A stretch of 64,000 nucleotides of DNA, from positions 796,185 through 860,184 of the forward strand of contig NZ_JASZYS010000001.1 in NCBI RefSeq assembly GCF_030316845.1, written 5' to 3'. The stretch is from Variovorax davisae (lineage in GTDB: Bacteria; Pseudomonadota; Gammaproteobacteria; Burkholderiales; Burkholderiaceae_C). A model generated the notes under the pieces. It made no database searches. It was not told the DNA's origin and saw nothing but the letters and a program-made list of their open reading frames with translations. Position 1 is the stretch's first letter, and each line of letters begins with the position of its first letter. Made by a program: the position numbers and the translations under genes. This document shows positions 1 to 11,913 of the stretch, one piece after another.

Positions 1-2144
<2,144 letters not shown>

Positions 2145-2166
2145 GCGTTCCGCAGCGACCCCCGCC

Positions 2167-2538
2167 ATGCCCAAACGCAAAGCCGCAGCCCCGAACCGCG
2201 CCTTCAAGGTCGCCGACCAGATCCAGCGCGATCTGACGGAACTGATCGCGCGCGAACTGAAGGACCCGCGGGTGGGCATGGTCACGATCCAGGCGGTCGA
2301 GGTCACGCCCGACTACGCGCATGCGAAGGTCTTCTTCAGCCTGCTCGTGGGCGATCCGGCCGAGACCACCGAAGCGCTGAACCAGGCCGCGGGCTTCCTG
2401 CGCAACGGCCTGTTCAAGCGCCTGCACATCCACACCGTGCCGACCTTGCATTTCCAGTTCGACCGCACCACCGAGCGTGCGGCCGACATGAATGCGCTGA
2501 TCGCGCAGGCCGTCGCTTCTCGCTCGAAAGACGACTGA
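2167..2538 (+). CDS. rbfA: Ribosome-binding factor A
   Basis: RbfA is a small KH-fold protein that binds the immature 30S subunit and helps 5' maturation of 16S rRNA. The product is 123 residues, normal for the family, and shows the expected N-terminal [17 protein letters not shown] and the central [18 protein letters not shown] segment. An in-frame extension upstream overlaps the end of infB, but the ATG at 2167 gives the usual MPKRK start. truB begins two bases after its stop, so the genes are almost certainly co-transcribed. Confidence 0.95.
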   Translation: MPKRKAAAPNRAFKVADQIQRDLTELIARELKDPRVGMVTIQAVEVTPDYAHAKVFFSLLVGDPAETTEALNQAAGFLRNGLFKRLHIHTVPTLHFQFDRTTERAADMNALIAQAVASRSKDD

Positions 2539-2540
2539 AG

Positions 2541-3488
2541 ATGAACGCGCCACGCACAAGGGTGCAGCGGCGCCCTGTGCATGGGGTGTTGCTGCTCGAC
2601 AAACCGCTGGGTCTCTCCAGCAACCAGGCCTTGCAGAAGGCCAAGTGGTTGCTGCGCGCCGAAAAGGCCGGCCACACCGGCACGCTCGATCCGCTCGCCA
2701 CCGGCGTGCTGCCGTTGTGCTTCGGCTCGGCCACCAAGTTCAGCCAGCTCCACCTGGACGCCGACAAGACCTACGAGGCGACTGCCCGCCTGGGCCTGAA
2801 GACCGCCACCGGCGACGCCGAGGGCGATGTGATCGCCGAGCGTCCGGTCGCCGTGAATGCCGACGACCTGGCACGCGTGCAGGCGCGCTTCACGGGACCG
2901 ATCCGCCAGGTGCCGCCGATGCACAGCGCGCTCAAGAAGGACGGCCGCGCGCTCTACGAATACGCCCGCGAGGGCATCGAGGTCGAGCGCGCACCGCGCG
3001 ACGTCGTGATCTACCAACTCGCGCTCGAAGCGGCGTCCCCGAACGACATCCGCATCCGGGCGACCGTGAGCAAAGGCACCTACATCCGCACGCTCGGCGA
3101 GGACATCGGTGAAGCGCTCGGCTGCGGCGCCCACCTCACGTCGCTGCGGCGCACCGCCACTGGCGGCTTCGACGCTTCGCAGTGCATCACGCTCGAAGCG
3201 CTCGAGGCCATGGACGAGGACGAGCGGCTGGCCTGCCTGCGGCCGACCGAAGCCCTGGTGGCCGATCACACGCGCGTCACGCTCGGCGCCGAAGATGCCG
3301 CACGTTTCCTGTCGGGCCTGCGCCGCCGCGGCCCCTGGCCCGACGCGCCCGCGGTGGCCGTGTTCGGCCGCCAGCCCGAAGCCTTCCTGGGCACGGCCCA
3401 CGTGAAGGCCGGCGAACTGATCCCGGGGCGGCTGCTGAGCCCCATCGAAATCCAGCAGACATTACTTTTGACCGAAGCGACACCATGA
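2541..3488 (+). CDS. truB: tRNA pseudouridine(55) synthase
   Basis: TruB makes pseudouridine at position 55 in the T-loop of tRNAs. The 315-residue protein has the N-terminal [14 protein letters not shown] motif and the catalytic segment [15 protein letters not shown], in which the Asp is the nucleophile. Later it has [19 protein letters not shown], another family signature. The C-terminal part is a PUA-like region. The gene starts two bases after rbfA, and its TGA overlaps the typA ATG in an ATGA junction at 3485-3488, which suggests translational coupling. Confidence 0.97.
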   Translation: MNAPRTRVQRRPVHGVLLLDKPLGLSSNQALQKAKWLLRAEKAGHTGTLDPLATGVLPLCFGSATKFSQLHLDADKTYEATARLGLKTATGDAEGDVIAERPVAVNADDLARVQARFTGPIRQVPPMHSALKKDGRALYEYAREGIEVERAPRDVVIYQLALEAASPNDIRIRATVSKGTYIRTLGEDIGEALGCGAHLTSLRRTATGGFDASQCITLEALEAMDEDERLACLRPTEALVADHTRVTLGAEDAARFLSGLRRRGPWPDAPAVAVFGRQPEAFLGTAHVKAGELIPGRLLSPIEIQQTLLLTEATP

Positions 3489-5308
3489 CCCAACAGATTC
3501 GCAACATCGCCATCATCGCCCACGTGGACCATGGCAAGACCACCATGGTCGACCAGCTGCTGCGCCAGTCCGGCACCTTCGCCGAGCACGAGAAGGTGGT
3601 CGACACCGTGATGGACAACAACGCGATCGAAAAAGAACGCGGCATCACGATCCTGGCCAAGAACTGCGCCGTGACCTGGGAAGGCACCCACATCAACATC
3701 GTCGACACCCCGGGCCACGCGGACTTCGGCGGCGAGGTCGAACGTGCGCTCAGCATGGTCGACGGCGTGGTGCTGCTGATCGACGCGCAAGAGGGCCCGA
3801 TGCCCCAGACCCGCTTCGTGACCAAGAAGGCGCTGGCCCTCGGCCTGAAGCCGATCCTGGTGGTGAACAAGGTCGACAAGCCCGGCGCGCGTCCCGACTA
3901 CGTGGTCAACGCGGCCTTCGACCTGTTCGACAAGCTCGGCGCGACCGACGAACAGCTCGACTTCCCGGTGGTCTATGCCTCGGGCATCAACGGCTGGTCG
4001 TCGCTCGAAGAAGGCGGCCAGGGCGAGCAGTGGGGTCCCGACATGTCGGCCCTGTTCAACACCATCCTGAAGCATGTGCCGGCGCAGAAGGGCGACCCGA
4101 AGGCGCCGCTGCAGCTGCAGATCTCGGCGCTGGACTTCTCGACCTTCGTCGGCCGCATCGGCGTCGGCCGCATCAGCCAGGGCACCATCAAGCCCATGAT
4201 GGACGTGGTGGTGATGGAAGGCCCGGACGGCAAGACCGTCAAGGGCCGCGTCAACCAGGTGTTGACCTTCCAGGGCCTTGAGCGCGTGCAGGCCACCGAG
4301 GCCGGCCCGGGCGAGATCGTGCTGATCAACGGCATCGCCGACATCGGCATCGGCGTCACCGTGACCGACCCGTCGAACCCGGCGCCGCTGCCGATGCTCA
4401 AGGTCGACGAGCCGACCCTGACCATGAATTTCTGCGTCAACACCAGCCCGCTGGCCGGCCGCGAAGGCAAGTACGTCACCAGCCGCCAGATCTGGGACCG
4501 GCTGCAGAAGGAACTGCAGCACAACGTGGCGCTGCGGGTCAGCGAGACCGACGAGGAAGGCATCTTCGAGGTCATGGGCCGCGGTGAACTGCACTTGACC
4601 ATCCTGCTGGAGAACATGCGCCGCGAAGGCTTCGAGATGGCTGTCTCCAAGCCGCGCGTGGTGTTCCGCGACATCGACGGCGAGAAGCACGAGCCGATCG
4701 AGCTCGTCACGGCCGACATCGAGGACCAGCACCAGGGCGGCGTGATGCAGGCGCTGGGCGAGCGCAAGGGCGAACTGGTCAACATGGAACCGGACGGCCG
4801 CGGCCGCGTGCGCCTCGAGTACCGGATTCCGGCGCGGGGCCTGATCGGCTTCACCAACGAATTCCTGAACCTGACGCGCGGCTCGGGCCTGATCTCGAAC
4901 ATCTTCGACAAGTACGAACCCTTCAAGGGCGAGATCGGCAGCCGCAAGAACGGCGTGCTGATCTCGATGGACGACGGCGAGATCTTCACCTACGCGCTGG
5001 GCAAGCTGGACGACCGCGGCCGCATGTTCGTGCGCGCCAACGACCCGGTGTACGAAGGCATGATCGTCGGCATCCACAGCCGCGACAACGACCTGGTGGT
5101 GAACGCCACGCGCACCAAGCAGCTGACCAACTTCCGCGTCTCGGGCAAGGAAGACGCGATCAAGATCACGCCGCCGATCGAGCTCACGCTGGAATACGGC
5201 GTCGAGTTCATCGAGGACGACGAACTGGTCGAGATCACGCCCAAGAGCGTGCGCCTGCGCAAGCGCTACCTGAAGGAACACGAGCGCAAGCGCGCTTCGC
5301 GCGAGTAA
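3485..5308 (+). CDS. typA: Ribosome-associated GTPase TypA/BipA
   Basis: TypA/BipA is an EF-G-like GTPase that acts in 50S assembly and in stress and cold responses. The 607-residue length is standard. Motifs are [15 protein letters not shown] (P-loop), [14 protein letters not shown] (G3) and [10 protein letters not shown] (G4). EF-G-like domains III and V follow, then the BipA-specific C-terminal domain ending in basic residues. The frame is open well upstream inside truB, but the ATG at 3485 that overlaps the truB stop gives the canonical [13 protein letters not shown] start. Confidence 0.97.
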   Translation: MTQQIRNIAIIAHVDHGKTTMVDQLLRQSGTFAEHEKVVDTVMDNNAIEKERGITILAKNCAVTWEGTHINIVDTPGHADFGGEVERALSMVDGVVLLIDAQEGPMPQTRFVTKKALALGLKPILVVNKVDKPGARPDYVVNAAFDLFDKLGATDEQLDFPVVYASGINGWSSLEEGGQGEQWGPDMSALFNTILKHVPAQKGDPKAPLQLQISALDFSTFVGRIGVGRISQGTIKPMMDVVVMEGPDGKTVKGRVNQVLTFQGLERVQATEAGPGEIVLINGIADIGIGVTVTDPSNPAPLPMLKVDEPTLTMNFCVNTSPLAGREGKYVTSRQIWDRLQKELQHNVALRVSETDEEGIFEVMGRGELHLTILLENMRREGFEMAVSKPRVVFRDIDGEKHEPIELVTADIEDQHQGGVMQALGERKGELVNMEPDGRGRVRLEYRIPARGLIGFTNEFLNLTRGSGLISNIFDKYEPFKGEIGSRKNGVLISMDDGEIFTYALGKLDDRGRMFVRANDPVYEGMIVGIHSRDNDLVVNATRTKQLTNFRVSGKEDAIKITPPIELTLEYGVEFIEDDELVEITPKSVRLRKRYLKEHERKRASRE

Positions 5309-5319
5309 GTTCGAAGGCC

Positions 5320-6234
5320 ATGGGCAGACCTGGTTTGACTCATGGGAGGGCCGTCTGGCTGATGGTGGTCGTGACCCTGATGTGGGCCACGGCCGGCGTC
5401 GTCACGCGGCACCTGGAGCATGCGCGCAGCTTCGAGGTGACCTTCTGGCGCAGCTTCTTCACCTTGCTGTCACTGGCCGTGATCCTGCCGCTGTGGCAGG
5501 GCCGCACGGTGTTCGCCAAGATCCGGCAGGGCGGCCGCGCGCTGTGGATCTCGGGCATCTGCTGGAGCGTGATGTTCACGGCCTTCATGGTCGCGCTCAC
5601 GCTGACCAGCGTCGCCAACGTGCTGGTGACGATGGCCCTGGGCCCGCTGCTGACCGCACTCGGCGCCCGGCTGTTCATCGGCCACAGGCTGCCTGCGCGC
5701 ACCTGGGCGGCCATCGTGGTGGCGGGCCTGGGCATCGGCTGGATGTACGGCACCCAGCTCGGCGAGGGGCAGCTGCTGGGGACCCTGGTGGCGCTGTGCG
5801 TGCCGCTGGCCGGCGCCTGCAACTGGACCGTGGTGCAGCATGCGCACGCCAAGGGCCACGACATCGACCTCGTGCCCGCGGTGCTGATCGGCGCAGTCAT
5901 TTCATCGGCGGTCACCCTGCCGCTGGCCTGGCCCTTCCAGGCCAATGCGCACGACCTCGGCCTGCTGGCCTTTCTCGGATTGTTCCAGCTGGCCATCCCC
6001 TGCGTCCTGTCGGTGCTGTGCGCGCGCGTCCTGAAGGCGCCGGAGGTGGCATTGCTGGCCCTGCTCGAGGTGATCTTCGGCATTGCGCTGGCCTGGATCG
6101 GCGCCGGCGAGGAGCCCGAGCCGGCCGTGCTGACGGGCGGCGCACTGGTCATCGGCGCGCTGGTCTTCAATGAATGGCTGGGCTTGCGGGACCGGCGCGA
6201 GGCCTCCCGACAGGCGCTTCCCACGGCGCATTGA
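5320..6234 (+). CDS. DMT superfamily (EamA) transporter
   Basis: This is a 304-residue integral membrane protein with about ten hydrophobic segments arranged as two EamA repeats. The first begins with VTLMWATAGVVTRHLE; the second begins near LVALCVPLAGACNW. Such proteins are usually exporters of small metabolites, and the substrate cannot be read from the sequence. It begins 11 bases after typA and runs into a bidirectional terminator, so it may share the typA transcript. It converges with the small lipoprotein gene downstream. Confidence 0.9.
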   Translation: MGRPGLTHGRAVWLMVVVTLMWATAGVVTRHLEHARSFEVTFWRSFFTLLSLAVILPLWQGRTVFAKIRQGGRALWISGICWSVMFTAFMVALTLTSVANVLVTMALGPLLTALGARLFIGHRLPARTWAAIVVAGLGIGWMYGTQLGEGQLLGTLVALCVPLAGACNWTVVQHAHAKGHDIDLVPAVLIGAVISSAVTLPLAWPFQANAHDLGLLAFLGLFQLAIPCVLSVLCARVLKAPEVALLALLEVIFGIALAWIGAGEEPEPAVLTGGALVIGALVFNEWLGLRDRREASRQALPTAH

Positions 6235-6245
6235 GCAAGAAAAAA

Positions 6246-6268
6246 GGCCGGCGCATGACGCCGGCCTT
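6246..6268. terminator. Bidirectional intrinsic terminator
   Basis: A perfect 8-bp stem GGCCGGCG / CGCCGGCC (6246-6253 and 6259-6266) with loop CATGA is flanked by an A run on the left and TTCTTC on the right. It lies between two convergent genes and can end both the exporter transcript and the opposing lipoprotein transcript. Confidence 0.85.
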
Positions 6269-6303
6269 CTTCATTGCGGATGCGCCTCCCGGGCGCAGGG
6301 CGC

Positions 6304-6687
6304 TCAGGGACGAGCGAGCTTCCAGACGCCGTTGACGCCGTCGCCGGTCTTGTCGCCGGCCTTGGTGTCCTTCGACCAGTAGTAGAGCGGCGCGCCCTTG
6401 TAGGCCCATTGCTTGGTGCCGTCGTCGCGCGTGATGATGGTGTAGGCGCCCATCGGCTTGGCCGTGTCGGCCACCTTGAGGGCCGGCCAGGCGGTGATGC
6501 AAGGTCCGTTGCAGGCGGACTTGCCGCTGCCGACGACGTCGCGGTCGAAGGTGTAGAGCGTCATGCCGGAGGGGCCGATCAGCACGCCGTCGGCGGTGCG
6601 GGTCGGAGTGTCCGGCGCCTTGCCGGACATGCTGCCGCAACCGGCGAGCAGGGCAGCGGCAAGAATCGAGGCGCTGAGCAGTTTCAT
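6304..6687 (-). CDS. Small lipoprotein with secreted repeat (COG4315 type)
   Basis: A 127-residue protein with a signal peptide ending in the lipobox LLAGCGS, so it is probably a lipid-anchored outer-membrane or periplasmic protein. The mature part contains paired segments of the kind DGVLIGPSGMTLYTFDRD and PLYYWSKDTKAGDKTGDGVNGVW, the pattern of the secreted repeat of unknown function found in many betaproteobacteria. It lies downstream of an ECF sigma/anti-sigma pair on the same strand and could belong to that regulon (inference). Function is unknown. Confidence 0.85.
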   Translation of the reverse strand: MKLLSASILAAALLAGCGSMSGKAPDTPTRTADGVLIGPSGMTLYTFDRDVVGSGKSACNGPCITAWPALKVADTAKPMGAYTIITRDDGTKQWAYKGAPLYYWSKDTKAGDKTGDGVNGVWKLARP

Positions 6688-6732
6688 GAAGTTTCTCCTT
6701 CGGTTAAAAAAACGGAATGCAGCCCGGACAGT

Positions 6733-7473
6733 CTAGCCGCCGGCATTTTCGAGCTGGCGGTGGACGGTGGTCGCGAGGCCCAGCAAGGCATCGCGCGCAA
6801 GCGCGCCCGCCAGAGCGTAGCCGAAGCCGCGATCGACCCAGTAGAAGCTCGGCACCGGGCCCTCGGTGGCGAAGCGGAAGGCGGTTTCGCCGGCCGCCGA
6901 GCCCGCCGCGCCATCGAGGCTGCCGACATACAGCGTCACACGCTCGCCGCCGGCGCCCTCGAACATGAACTGCGCCCGCGGCCCCTGGCTGCCCGGCAGC
7001 AGCCGGCCGCCGACCAGCGTGTAGCCCTGGGCCGACAGGTCGGGCAGTCTCAAGGGCCGGTCGAGCCGCCTGGACAGCCACTGCACCAGGTGCTGCTGCT
7101 CGGCCGCGGCGACTTCCACCGGATGCCGCTTCTCGGGCGCGTAGACCGCATGCGCGACCGCTGCCGCATGCACGAACTCCTGCGCGGCCGGCACGGCGCG
7201 CGCCAGACGCGCCGTGCTGCCGGTGGCGCGCAGCCACTGCGAATTGGCGATCCAGCCGGCGCCAAAGGCGATCAGCACGGCGGCCGCCATGGCACCCCAG
7301 CGCAGCCATGGGGCGTCGGCGCCGCGCGGCGCCGCCCCGGCGCCCGCCGCCGCCAGCAGGGCCGCGGGCACGGGCTCGTCGAGCACCTCGCGGTGCAGCT
7401 GGCGCAGGGCGTCGCGCTGGGCCAGCCAGGCGTGCGGATCGTCGTCGTCGAGGGGCGGAGGTGGGATGTTCAT
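6733..7473 (-). CDS. Anti-sigma factor (transmembrane regulator)
   Basis: The 246-residue product has a cytoplasmic N-terminal part of about 55 residues, a single membrane segment at about residues 57-77 (WLRWGAMAAAVLIAFGAGW) and a long periplasmic domain rich in Ala and Gly. This layout, with an ECF sigma gene ending 12 bases upstream on the same strand, matches membrane anti-sigma factors of betaproteobacteria. A classical HxxxCxxC zinc motif is not visible near the N-terminus, so it belongs to the non-ZAS type. It probably sequesters the upstream sigma factor until an envelope signal arrives. Confidence 0.85.
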   Translation of the reverse strand: MNIPPPPLDDDDPHAWLAQRDALRQLHREVLDEPVPAALLAAAGAGAAPRGADAPWLRWGAMAAAVLIAFGAGWIANSQWLRATGSTARLARAVPAAQEFVHAAAVAHAVYAPEKRHPVEVAAAEQQHLVQWLSRRLDRPLRLPDLSAQGYTLVGGRLLPGSQGPRAQFMFEGAGGERVTLYVGSLDGAAGSAAGETAFRFATEGPVPSFYWVDRGFGYALAGALARDALLGLATTVHRQLENAGG

Positions 7474-7485
7474 GGCGGGCGGCCG

Positions 7486-7992
7486 TTACTTGAGGCGGCG
7501 CAGGGCCGTACGGCCGGCGACCGGCGGCGCCTCGTCCATCAGGGCCTGCAGGCGGGTGCGCGCCCGCGACAGGCGCGACATGACGGTGCCGGCCGGGATG
7601 CCGAGGACCTTCGCCACCTGGGCGTACGACAGGTCTTCGAGCGCGACCAGCAGCAGCACCGCGCGCTGGTCCTCGGGCAGCAGCAGCAAGCAGCGCTGCA
7701 GGTCGATCGCCTGGTCGCGCTGGGCGTCGGCGGCGCGCAGTTCATGCGCGGCCTCGTCGATGTCGACCATGGCGCGCGGCGGCGCCCGCCGCAGCTGGCT
7801 GGCGAACTGGTTGTGCATGATCGTGAACAGCCAGGCCCGCAGGTCGGTGCCCAGGCTCCAGAGCCGCCATTTGCTGCAGGCGCGCTCCAGCGTGTCCTGC
7901 ACCAGGTCGTCGGCCGCCCAGGCGTCGCCGGTCAGCGCGCGCGCGTAACGCCGCAGGCTCGGGATGTGGGGGACGAGGGCGCGTGGATCCAT
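7486..7992 (-). CDS. ECF-family RNA polymerase sigma factor
   Basis: A 168-residue sigma70-family protein. Region 2 includes LVQDTLERACSKW and LRAWLFTIMHNQF; region 4 has the helix-turn-helix LSYAQVAKVLGIPAGTVMSRLSRARTRL. Length and layout are those of ECF sigma factors. It is followed at once by its probable anti-sigma factor, so the pair likely forms a two-gene operon that controls itself and perhaps the small secreted lipoprotein downstream. The stimulus is not evident. Confidence 0.93.
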   Translation of the reverse strand: MDPRALVPHIPSLRRYARALTGDAWAADDLVQDTLERACSKWRLWSLGTDLRAWLFTIMHNQFASQLRRAPPRAMVDIDEAAHELRAADAQRDQAIDLQRCLLLLPEDQRAVLLLVALEDLSYAQVAKVLGIPAGTVMSRLSRARTRLQALMDEAPPVAGRTALRRLK

Positions 7993-8064
7993 GGATGATG
8001 TACCTGATGCACGAACGCCAACGGGCCGCCGTTTATTCCACCGGCCGCGAAAAAAACTTTGTCG

Positions 8065-8544
8065 TCAACGGCTGCGGCTCTTCATGGCGCGCTCGACCTC
8101 GCGCTTGCCTTCGCGGTCCTTGATGGTGTCGCGCTTGTCGTGCTCGGCCTTGCCCTTGGCCAGGGCGATCTCGCACTTGACCTTGCCGGCCTTCCAGTGG
8201 AGGTTGAGCGGCACCAGCGTGTAGCCCTTCTGCTCGACCTTGCCGATCAGGCGGCGGATCTGCTCCTTGTGCAGCAGCAGCTTCTTGGTGCGCACCGAGT
8301 CCGGGTTGATGTGGGTCGAGGCCGACTTGAGCGGGTTGATCTGGCAGCCGATCACGTAGAGCTCGCCTTCGCGGATCACGACGTAGCCGTCGGTCAGCTG
8401 CACCTTGCCTTCGCGCAGCGACTTGACCTCCCAGCCTTCGAGCACCATGCCGGCCTCGAAGCGCTCTTCGAAGAAATAGTTGTACGCGGCCTTCTTGTTG
8501 TCGGCGATGCGGGAGGAGGGGTCTTGCTTCTTTTTGGTGGCCAT
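8065..8544 (-). CDS. smpB: SsrA-binding protein
   Basis: SmpB binds tmRNA and delivers it to stalled ribosomes for trans-translation. The 159-residue protein shows the family's [20 protein letters not shown] start, the core [14 protein letters not shown] and a basic C-terminal tail ([17 protein letters not shown]) that enters the mRNA channel. It is transcribed divergently from ratA with 62 bases between, an arrangement conserved across proteobacteria. Confidence 0.97.
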   Translation of the reverse strand: MATKKKQDPSSRIADNKKAAYNYFFEERFEAGMVLEGWEVKSLREGKVQLTDGYVVIREGELYVIGCQINPLKSASTHINPDSVRTKKLLLHKEQIRRLIGKVEQKGYTLVPLNLHWKAGKVKCEIALAKGKAEHDKRDTIKDREGKREVERAMKSRSR

Positions 8545-8606
8545 GGTGTTTCAGGTGAGGGCTGCATGGCTTCAATACAATCCGTCGCGCACGCTGTGCC
8601 GATTCT

Positions 8607-9053
8607 ATGAAAACAGTCCACAAGTCCGTTCTTATCTGGTACAGCGCCGAAGAGATGTACGCGCTCGTCACCGACGTGGCGAAGTATCCCGAGTTCCTGC
8701 CGTGGTGCGACCGCTCCAAGGTCATCGAGCAGAGCGAGCTCGGCATGACGGCCGAGGTCGGCCTCGCCTTCAGCGGCTTTCACCAGAGCTTCACCACCCG
8801 CAACACCCACGTACCGGGCCGCGAGGTGCACCTGAAGCTGGTCGACGGCCCGTTCTCCAACCTCGATGGCGTCTGGACCTTCACGCCGGTCGGCGAGGAG
8901 GGCGAACGCGCCTGCCGGGTCGAGCTCAACCTGAGCTACGGCTTCAGCAATTTCGCGCTGCAGGCGCTGGTCGGCCCGGTGTTCGACAAGATTGCCTCGA
9001 ACCTGGTGGAGGCCTTCGTGAAGCGCGCCGAGCACGTCTACGGGGCCACCTGA
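8607..9053 (+). CDS. ratA: RatA / Coq10-type START-domain protein
   Basis: A 148-residue polyketide-cyclase/START-like protein with the signature EEMYALVTDVAKYPEFLPWC near the N-terminus and a C-terminal amphipathic helix. Homologues have been described both as ubiquinone-binding Coq10-like proteins and, in E. coli, as RatA, which interferes with 70S formation; which role applies here cannot be told from sequence. Its TGA overlaps the ATG of the RnfH-family gene (TGATG at 9051-9055), and it lies opposite smpB as in many genomes. Confidence 0.92.
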   Translation: MKTVHKSVLIWYSAEEMYALVTDVAKYPEFLPWCDRSKVIEQSELGMTAEVGLAFSGFHQSFTTRNTHVPGREVHLKLVDGPFSNLDGVWTFTPVGEEGERACRVELNLSYGFSNFALQALVGPVFDKIASNLVEAFVKRAEHVYGAT

Positions 9054-9385
9054 TGCCCCGGGTCACGGTGGCCTGTTCGCCGGCAGCGCGCGAGGTCTTC
9101 GAGCAGGTGCTCGACGTCGCGCCGGGTGCGACGGTGCGCGATGCCGTCATGGCCAGCGGATTGGCGCAGGCGCTGCCCGGTCTCGGCTGGGCCGCGTTGT
9201 CGCCGGGCATCTGGGGCCGCGCGGTGGCATGGGAGCAGGCCGTGCGCGACCTGGACCGGGTCGAGCTGTGCCGCCCGCTCACGGTCGATCCGAAGGTGGC
9301 GCGCCGCGAGCGTTTCCGCCAGCAGGGCGCGCGCGGCACGGGGCTCTTCGCGAACCGCCGCAAGGGCGGCAAGGCAGGGTACTGA
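9053..9385 (+). CDS. rnfH: RnfH family (UPF0125/RatB) protein
   Basis: A 110-residue protein with the beta-grasp-like RnfH signature: VTVACSPA at the start, GATVRDAVMASGL in the middle and ELCRPLTVDPKVARRERFRQQ near the end. It is translationally coupled to ratA through a TGATG overlap. The biochemical role of the family is unsettled; the linkage with ratA and smpB is conserved. The ATG at 9053 is chosen because upstream in-frame sequence lies inside ratA and does not resemble the family. Confidence 0.9.
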   Translation: MPRVTVACSPAAREVFEQVLDVAPGATVRDAVMASGLAQALPGLGWAALSPGIWGRAVAWEQAVRDLDRVELCRPLTVDPKVARRERFRQQGARGTGLFANRRKGGKAGY

Positions 9386-9410
9386 ACCGTCCGCCCACGG
9401 GCGGCGGTCG

Positions 9411-9950
9411 CTACTTGCAGTCGGAGGCGATGACGGCGTCGAGGCGCTTCTGCTCGCTGGCGCGCGCCTCGTCGTCCATGATGATGCGCTCGCCCTGGGC
9501 ATTCACGCGGGCGACGCGGATGCCGCTGTCCATGGTCGCCTTGCCCTGGCGCGCCCGGCTGCAGTTCTCGGCCCTGGCCTGGGCGATCTTCTGCGCCTCG
9601 GCGGCCTGCTTGGCCTTCTCGGCTTCCTCGGCCTTGCGGGCCTTCTCCTCGAGTTCCTTGTCGACGCCGGCACCCTTGGCAGCGCCAGCGGGGGCAGGGG
9701 CAGGGCCGGCCGCCGGCGGTGCGGCCGGCGCGGTGTCGGTCGCCTCGCCTGCTGGCGACGGCGCGCTGAAGTTCAGCCGCTTGGGCGGCGCGTTGGGCCG
9801 GCGCAGGATGTTCTTGTCGGGGATGTCCGGCGGCGGCGCCTGGTCGCTGAAGACCTTCTTGTTGTCCTTGTCGAGCCACTGCCACTGGGCGTGCGCACCC
9901 AGGGGCAGCAGGAAAACGGACCCGATGAGGAGCAACTGCGCGAGCTTCAT
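9411..9950 (-). CDS. Secreted DUF4124-domain protein
   Basis: A 179-residue protein with a signal peptide cleaved after AHA, followed by the DUF4124 signature [21 protein letters not shown] Pro/Ala-rich linker and a charged coiled-coil segment ([20 protein letters not shown]) follow. Two cysteines near the C-terminus (ENCSRARQ and ASDCK) could form a disulfide in the periplasm. Such proteins are abundant in Comamonadaceae and have no assigned function. It converges with rnfH; a short GC hairpin (9391-9404) without a T tract lies between them. Confidence 0.88.
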   Translation of the reverse strand: MKLAQLLLIGSVFLLPLGAHAQWQWLDKDNKKVFSDQAPPPDIPDKNILRRPNAPPKRLNFSAPSPAGEATDTAPAAPPAAGPAPAPAGAAKGAGVDKELEEKARKAEEAEKAKQAAEAQKIAQARAENCSRARQGKATMDSGIRVARVNAQGERIIMDDEARASEQKRLDAVIASDCK

Positions 9951-10117
9951 GCGCCAAGTTTAGCGCCGCCTTACGTTTTGCAACGTGCTTGCTGGCGTAT
10001 TTGCAACGCTCGGGCGGCATTTGGCCGCACCGGGACCACCGCTCGCCGCCACGGCTTGTCCCTCCAACTGCCCGGACGCCGAGCCCTCGTTACAATCCAT
10101 CTTTTGGAGCTTCACCC

Positions 10118-11587
10118 ATGCGCCTTCTCGGCAAAGCGCTCACCTTCGACGACGTGTTGCTGGTGCCAGCGTTCTCCCAGGTCCTGCCCAAGGACACCTC
10201 CCTCGCCACCCGGCTCTCCCGCAACATCACGCTCAATCTGCCGCTGGTTTCAGCCGCGATGGACACCGTGACCGAAGCCCGCCTCGCGATCGCCATCGCG
10301 CAGGAAGGCGGCATCGGCATCGTTCACAAGAACCTGACCCCCGCCGAACAGGCCGCCCAGGTGGCCAAGGTGAAGCGCTACGAATCGGGCGTGCTGCGCG
10401 ATCCGGTGGTGATCACGCCGACGCACACGGTGCGCCAGGTGATGGCGCTGTCGGATCAGCTCGGCATCTCGGGCTTCCCGGTCTGCGACGCCGGCAAGGT
10501 GGTCGGCATCGTCACCGGCCGCGACCTGCGTTTCGAGAGCCGCTACGACGTGCCGGTCAGCGAGATCATGACGCAGCGCGACAGGCTCATCACGGTGCCC
10601 GACGGCACCACGCTGGCCGATGCCAAGGCGCTGCTCAACAAGTACAAGCTCGAACGCCTGCTGGTGATCAACGAGGCCTGGGAGCTCAAGGGCCTGATCA
10701 CGGTGAAGGACATCACCAAGCAGACCAGCTTCCCGAACGCGGCGCGCGACTCCAGCGGCCGCCTGCGCGTAGGCGCTGCGGTGGGCGTGGGCGAAGGCAC
10801 CGAGGAGCGCGTCGAGGCGCTGGTGAAGGCCGGCGTCGACGCCATCGTGGTCGACACCGCGCACGGCCACAGCGCCGGCGTGATCGAGCGCGTGCGCTGG
10901 GTCAAGCAGAACTATCCGCAGGTCGACGTGATCGGCGGCAACATCGCCACCGGCGACGCCGCCCGGGCACTGGCCGACGCCGGCGCCGACGCGGTCAAGG
11001 TCGGCATCGGCCCCGGCTCGATCTGCACCACCCGCATCGTGGCCGGCGTGGGCGTGCCGCAGATCATGGCGATCGACAACGTCGCCACCGCGCTGCAGGG
11101 CACCGGCGTGCCGCTGATCGCCGATGGCGGCGTGCGCTATTCGGGCGACATCGCGAAGGCGATCGCGGCCGGCGCCAGCACCGTGATGATGGGCGGCATG
11201 TTCGCCGGCACCGAAGAGGCGCCGGGCGAGATCGTGCTGTTCCAGGGCCGCAGCTACAAGAGCTACCGCGGCATGGGCTCGATCGGCGCGATGCAGCAGG
11301 GCAGCGCCGACCGCTACTTCCAGGAATCGACCACCGGCAACCCGAACGCCGACAAGCTGGTGCCCGAAGGCATCGAAGGCCGCGTGCCCTACAAGGGCTC
11401 GATGGTCTCGATCGTCTACCAGATGTCCGGCGGGCTGCGCGCCAGCATGGGCTACTGCGGCTGCGCCACGATCGACGACATGAAGAACAAGGCCGAGTTC
11501 GTCGAGATCACCACGGCCGGCATCCGCGAGAGCCACGTGCACGACGTGCAGATCACCAAGGAAGCGCCGAACTACAGGGCCGAGTAA
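10118..11587 (+). CDS. guaB: Inosine-5'-monophosphate dehydrogenase
   Basis: GuaB oxidises IMP to XMP with NAD, the first committed step of GMP synthesis. The 489-residue protein has the catalytic (beta/alpha)8 barrel interrupted by two CBS domains (roughly residues 95-210). The active-site loop [18 protein letters not shown] carries the nucleophilic Cys, and EGRVPYKGS lies near the C-terminus. The frame is open upstream, but the ATG at 10118 preceded by GGAGC gives the normal [15 protein letters not shown] start. guaA lies just downstream, separated by a toxin-antitoxin pair. Confidence 0.97.
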   Translation: MRLLGKALTFDDVLLVPAFSQVLPKDTSLATRLSRNITLNLPLVSAAMDTVTEARLAIAIAQEGGIGIVHKNLTPAEQAAQVAKVKRYESGVLRDPVVITPTHTVRQVMALSDQLGISGFPVCDAGKVVGIVTGRDLRFESRYDVPVSEIMTQRDRLITVPDGTTLADAKALLNKYKLERLLVINEAWELKGLITVKDITKQTSFPNAARDSSGRLRVGAAVGVGEGTEERVEALVKAGVDAIVVDTAHGHSAGVIERVRWVKQNYPQVDVIGGNIATGDAARALADAGADAVKVGIGPGSICTTRIVAGVGVPQIMAIDNVATALQGTGVPLIADGGVRYSGDIAKAIAAGASTVMMGGMFAGTEEAPGEIVLFQGRSYKSYRGMGSIGAMQQGSADRYFQESTTGNPNADKLVPEGIEGRVPYKGSMVSIVYQMSGGLRASMGYCGCATIDDMKNKAEFVEITTAGIRESHVHDVQITKEAPNYRAE

Positions 11588-11593
11588 GCCTGA

Positions 11594-11665
11594 TCTGGCC
11601 AGAGTTTGAGATTCAGGCCAGACTGGCGTTAGAATTTGGGCCAGATCACTATTTTCTGGCCCAAA
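11594..11665 (+). promoter_or_regulatory. Promoter and palindromic operator of the toxin-antitoxin pair
   Basis: A sigma70-like promoter, TTGAGA (11606-11611) and TAGAAT (11630-11635) with an 18-base spacer, lies in the guaB-antitoxin gap. Three related elements surround it: the 10-bp perfect palindrome TCTGGCCAGA (11594-11603), a half-conserved CAGGCCAGACTGG (11614-11626), and an 11-bp perfect inverted repeat TTTGGGCCAGA / TCTGGCCCAAA (11635-11645 and 11655-11665). The last spans the -10 box and reaches the A of the start codon. This is what an autoregulatory operator bound by the antitoxin-toxin complex would look like. Confidence 0.75.
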
Positions 11666-11913
11666 TGCAATCCCTCGGCATCGCTGAAGCCAAGAACAAC
11701 TTCTCGGCCCTGATCGACCTGGTCGAGAAGGGCGAGGAAGTGCGCATCACGCGCCACGGCAAGGAAGTCGTGCGCATGCTGCCGGTACGCCGCAAGCCGG
11801 TCATCACCGACGAGCAGATCGCCCGTGAACTGGGCCAGATCGATGCGCTGCACGCCACCATCCGGCCGGGTTCCGACGCGCGCGCCTTGCGCGACGAAGG
11901 GCGCGCGGCATGA
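11665..11913 (+). CDS. Phd/YefM-family antitoxin (VapB role)
   Basis: An 82-residue protein with the Phd/YefM fold signature GIAEAKNNFSALIDLVEKGEEVRITRHGKEVVRMLP at its N-terminus. That part forms the DNA-binding dimer; the C-terminal part is a flexible toxin-binding tail. It overlaps the PIN-domain toxin gene by ATGA (11910-11913). The start codon is at the edge of an inverted repeat and lacks a clear Shine-Dalgarno sequence, so operator binding could also block translation initiation. It sits between guaB and guaA, an insertion relative to the usual adjacency. Confidence 0.9.
   Translation: MQSLGIAEAKNNFSALIDLVEKGEEVRITRHGKEVVRMLPVRRKPVITDEQIARELGQIDALHATIRPGSDARALRDEGRAA

Noticed and set aside
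3266..5281. Very long minus-strand open frame opposite typA
   Set aside because: It is the mirror frame of a GC-rich gene, rich in His, Val, Asp and Ala, with no domain signature; typA on the plus strand is unambiguous.
6274..7998. Long plus-strand frame opposite the sigma/anti-sigma genes
   Set aside because: Composition is Arg/Gly/Gln-rich without motifs, and the minus strand holds clear ECF sigma and lipoprotein genes.
9391..9404. Short GC hairpin between rnfH and the DUF4124 gene as a terminator
   Set aside because: The loop is only two to four bases and no T tract follows on either strand, so it is mentioned only in passing.
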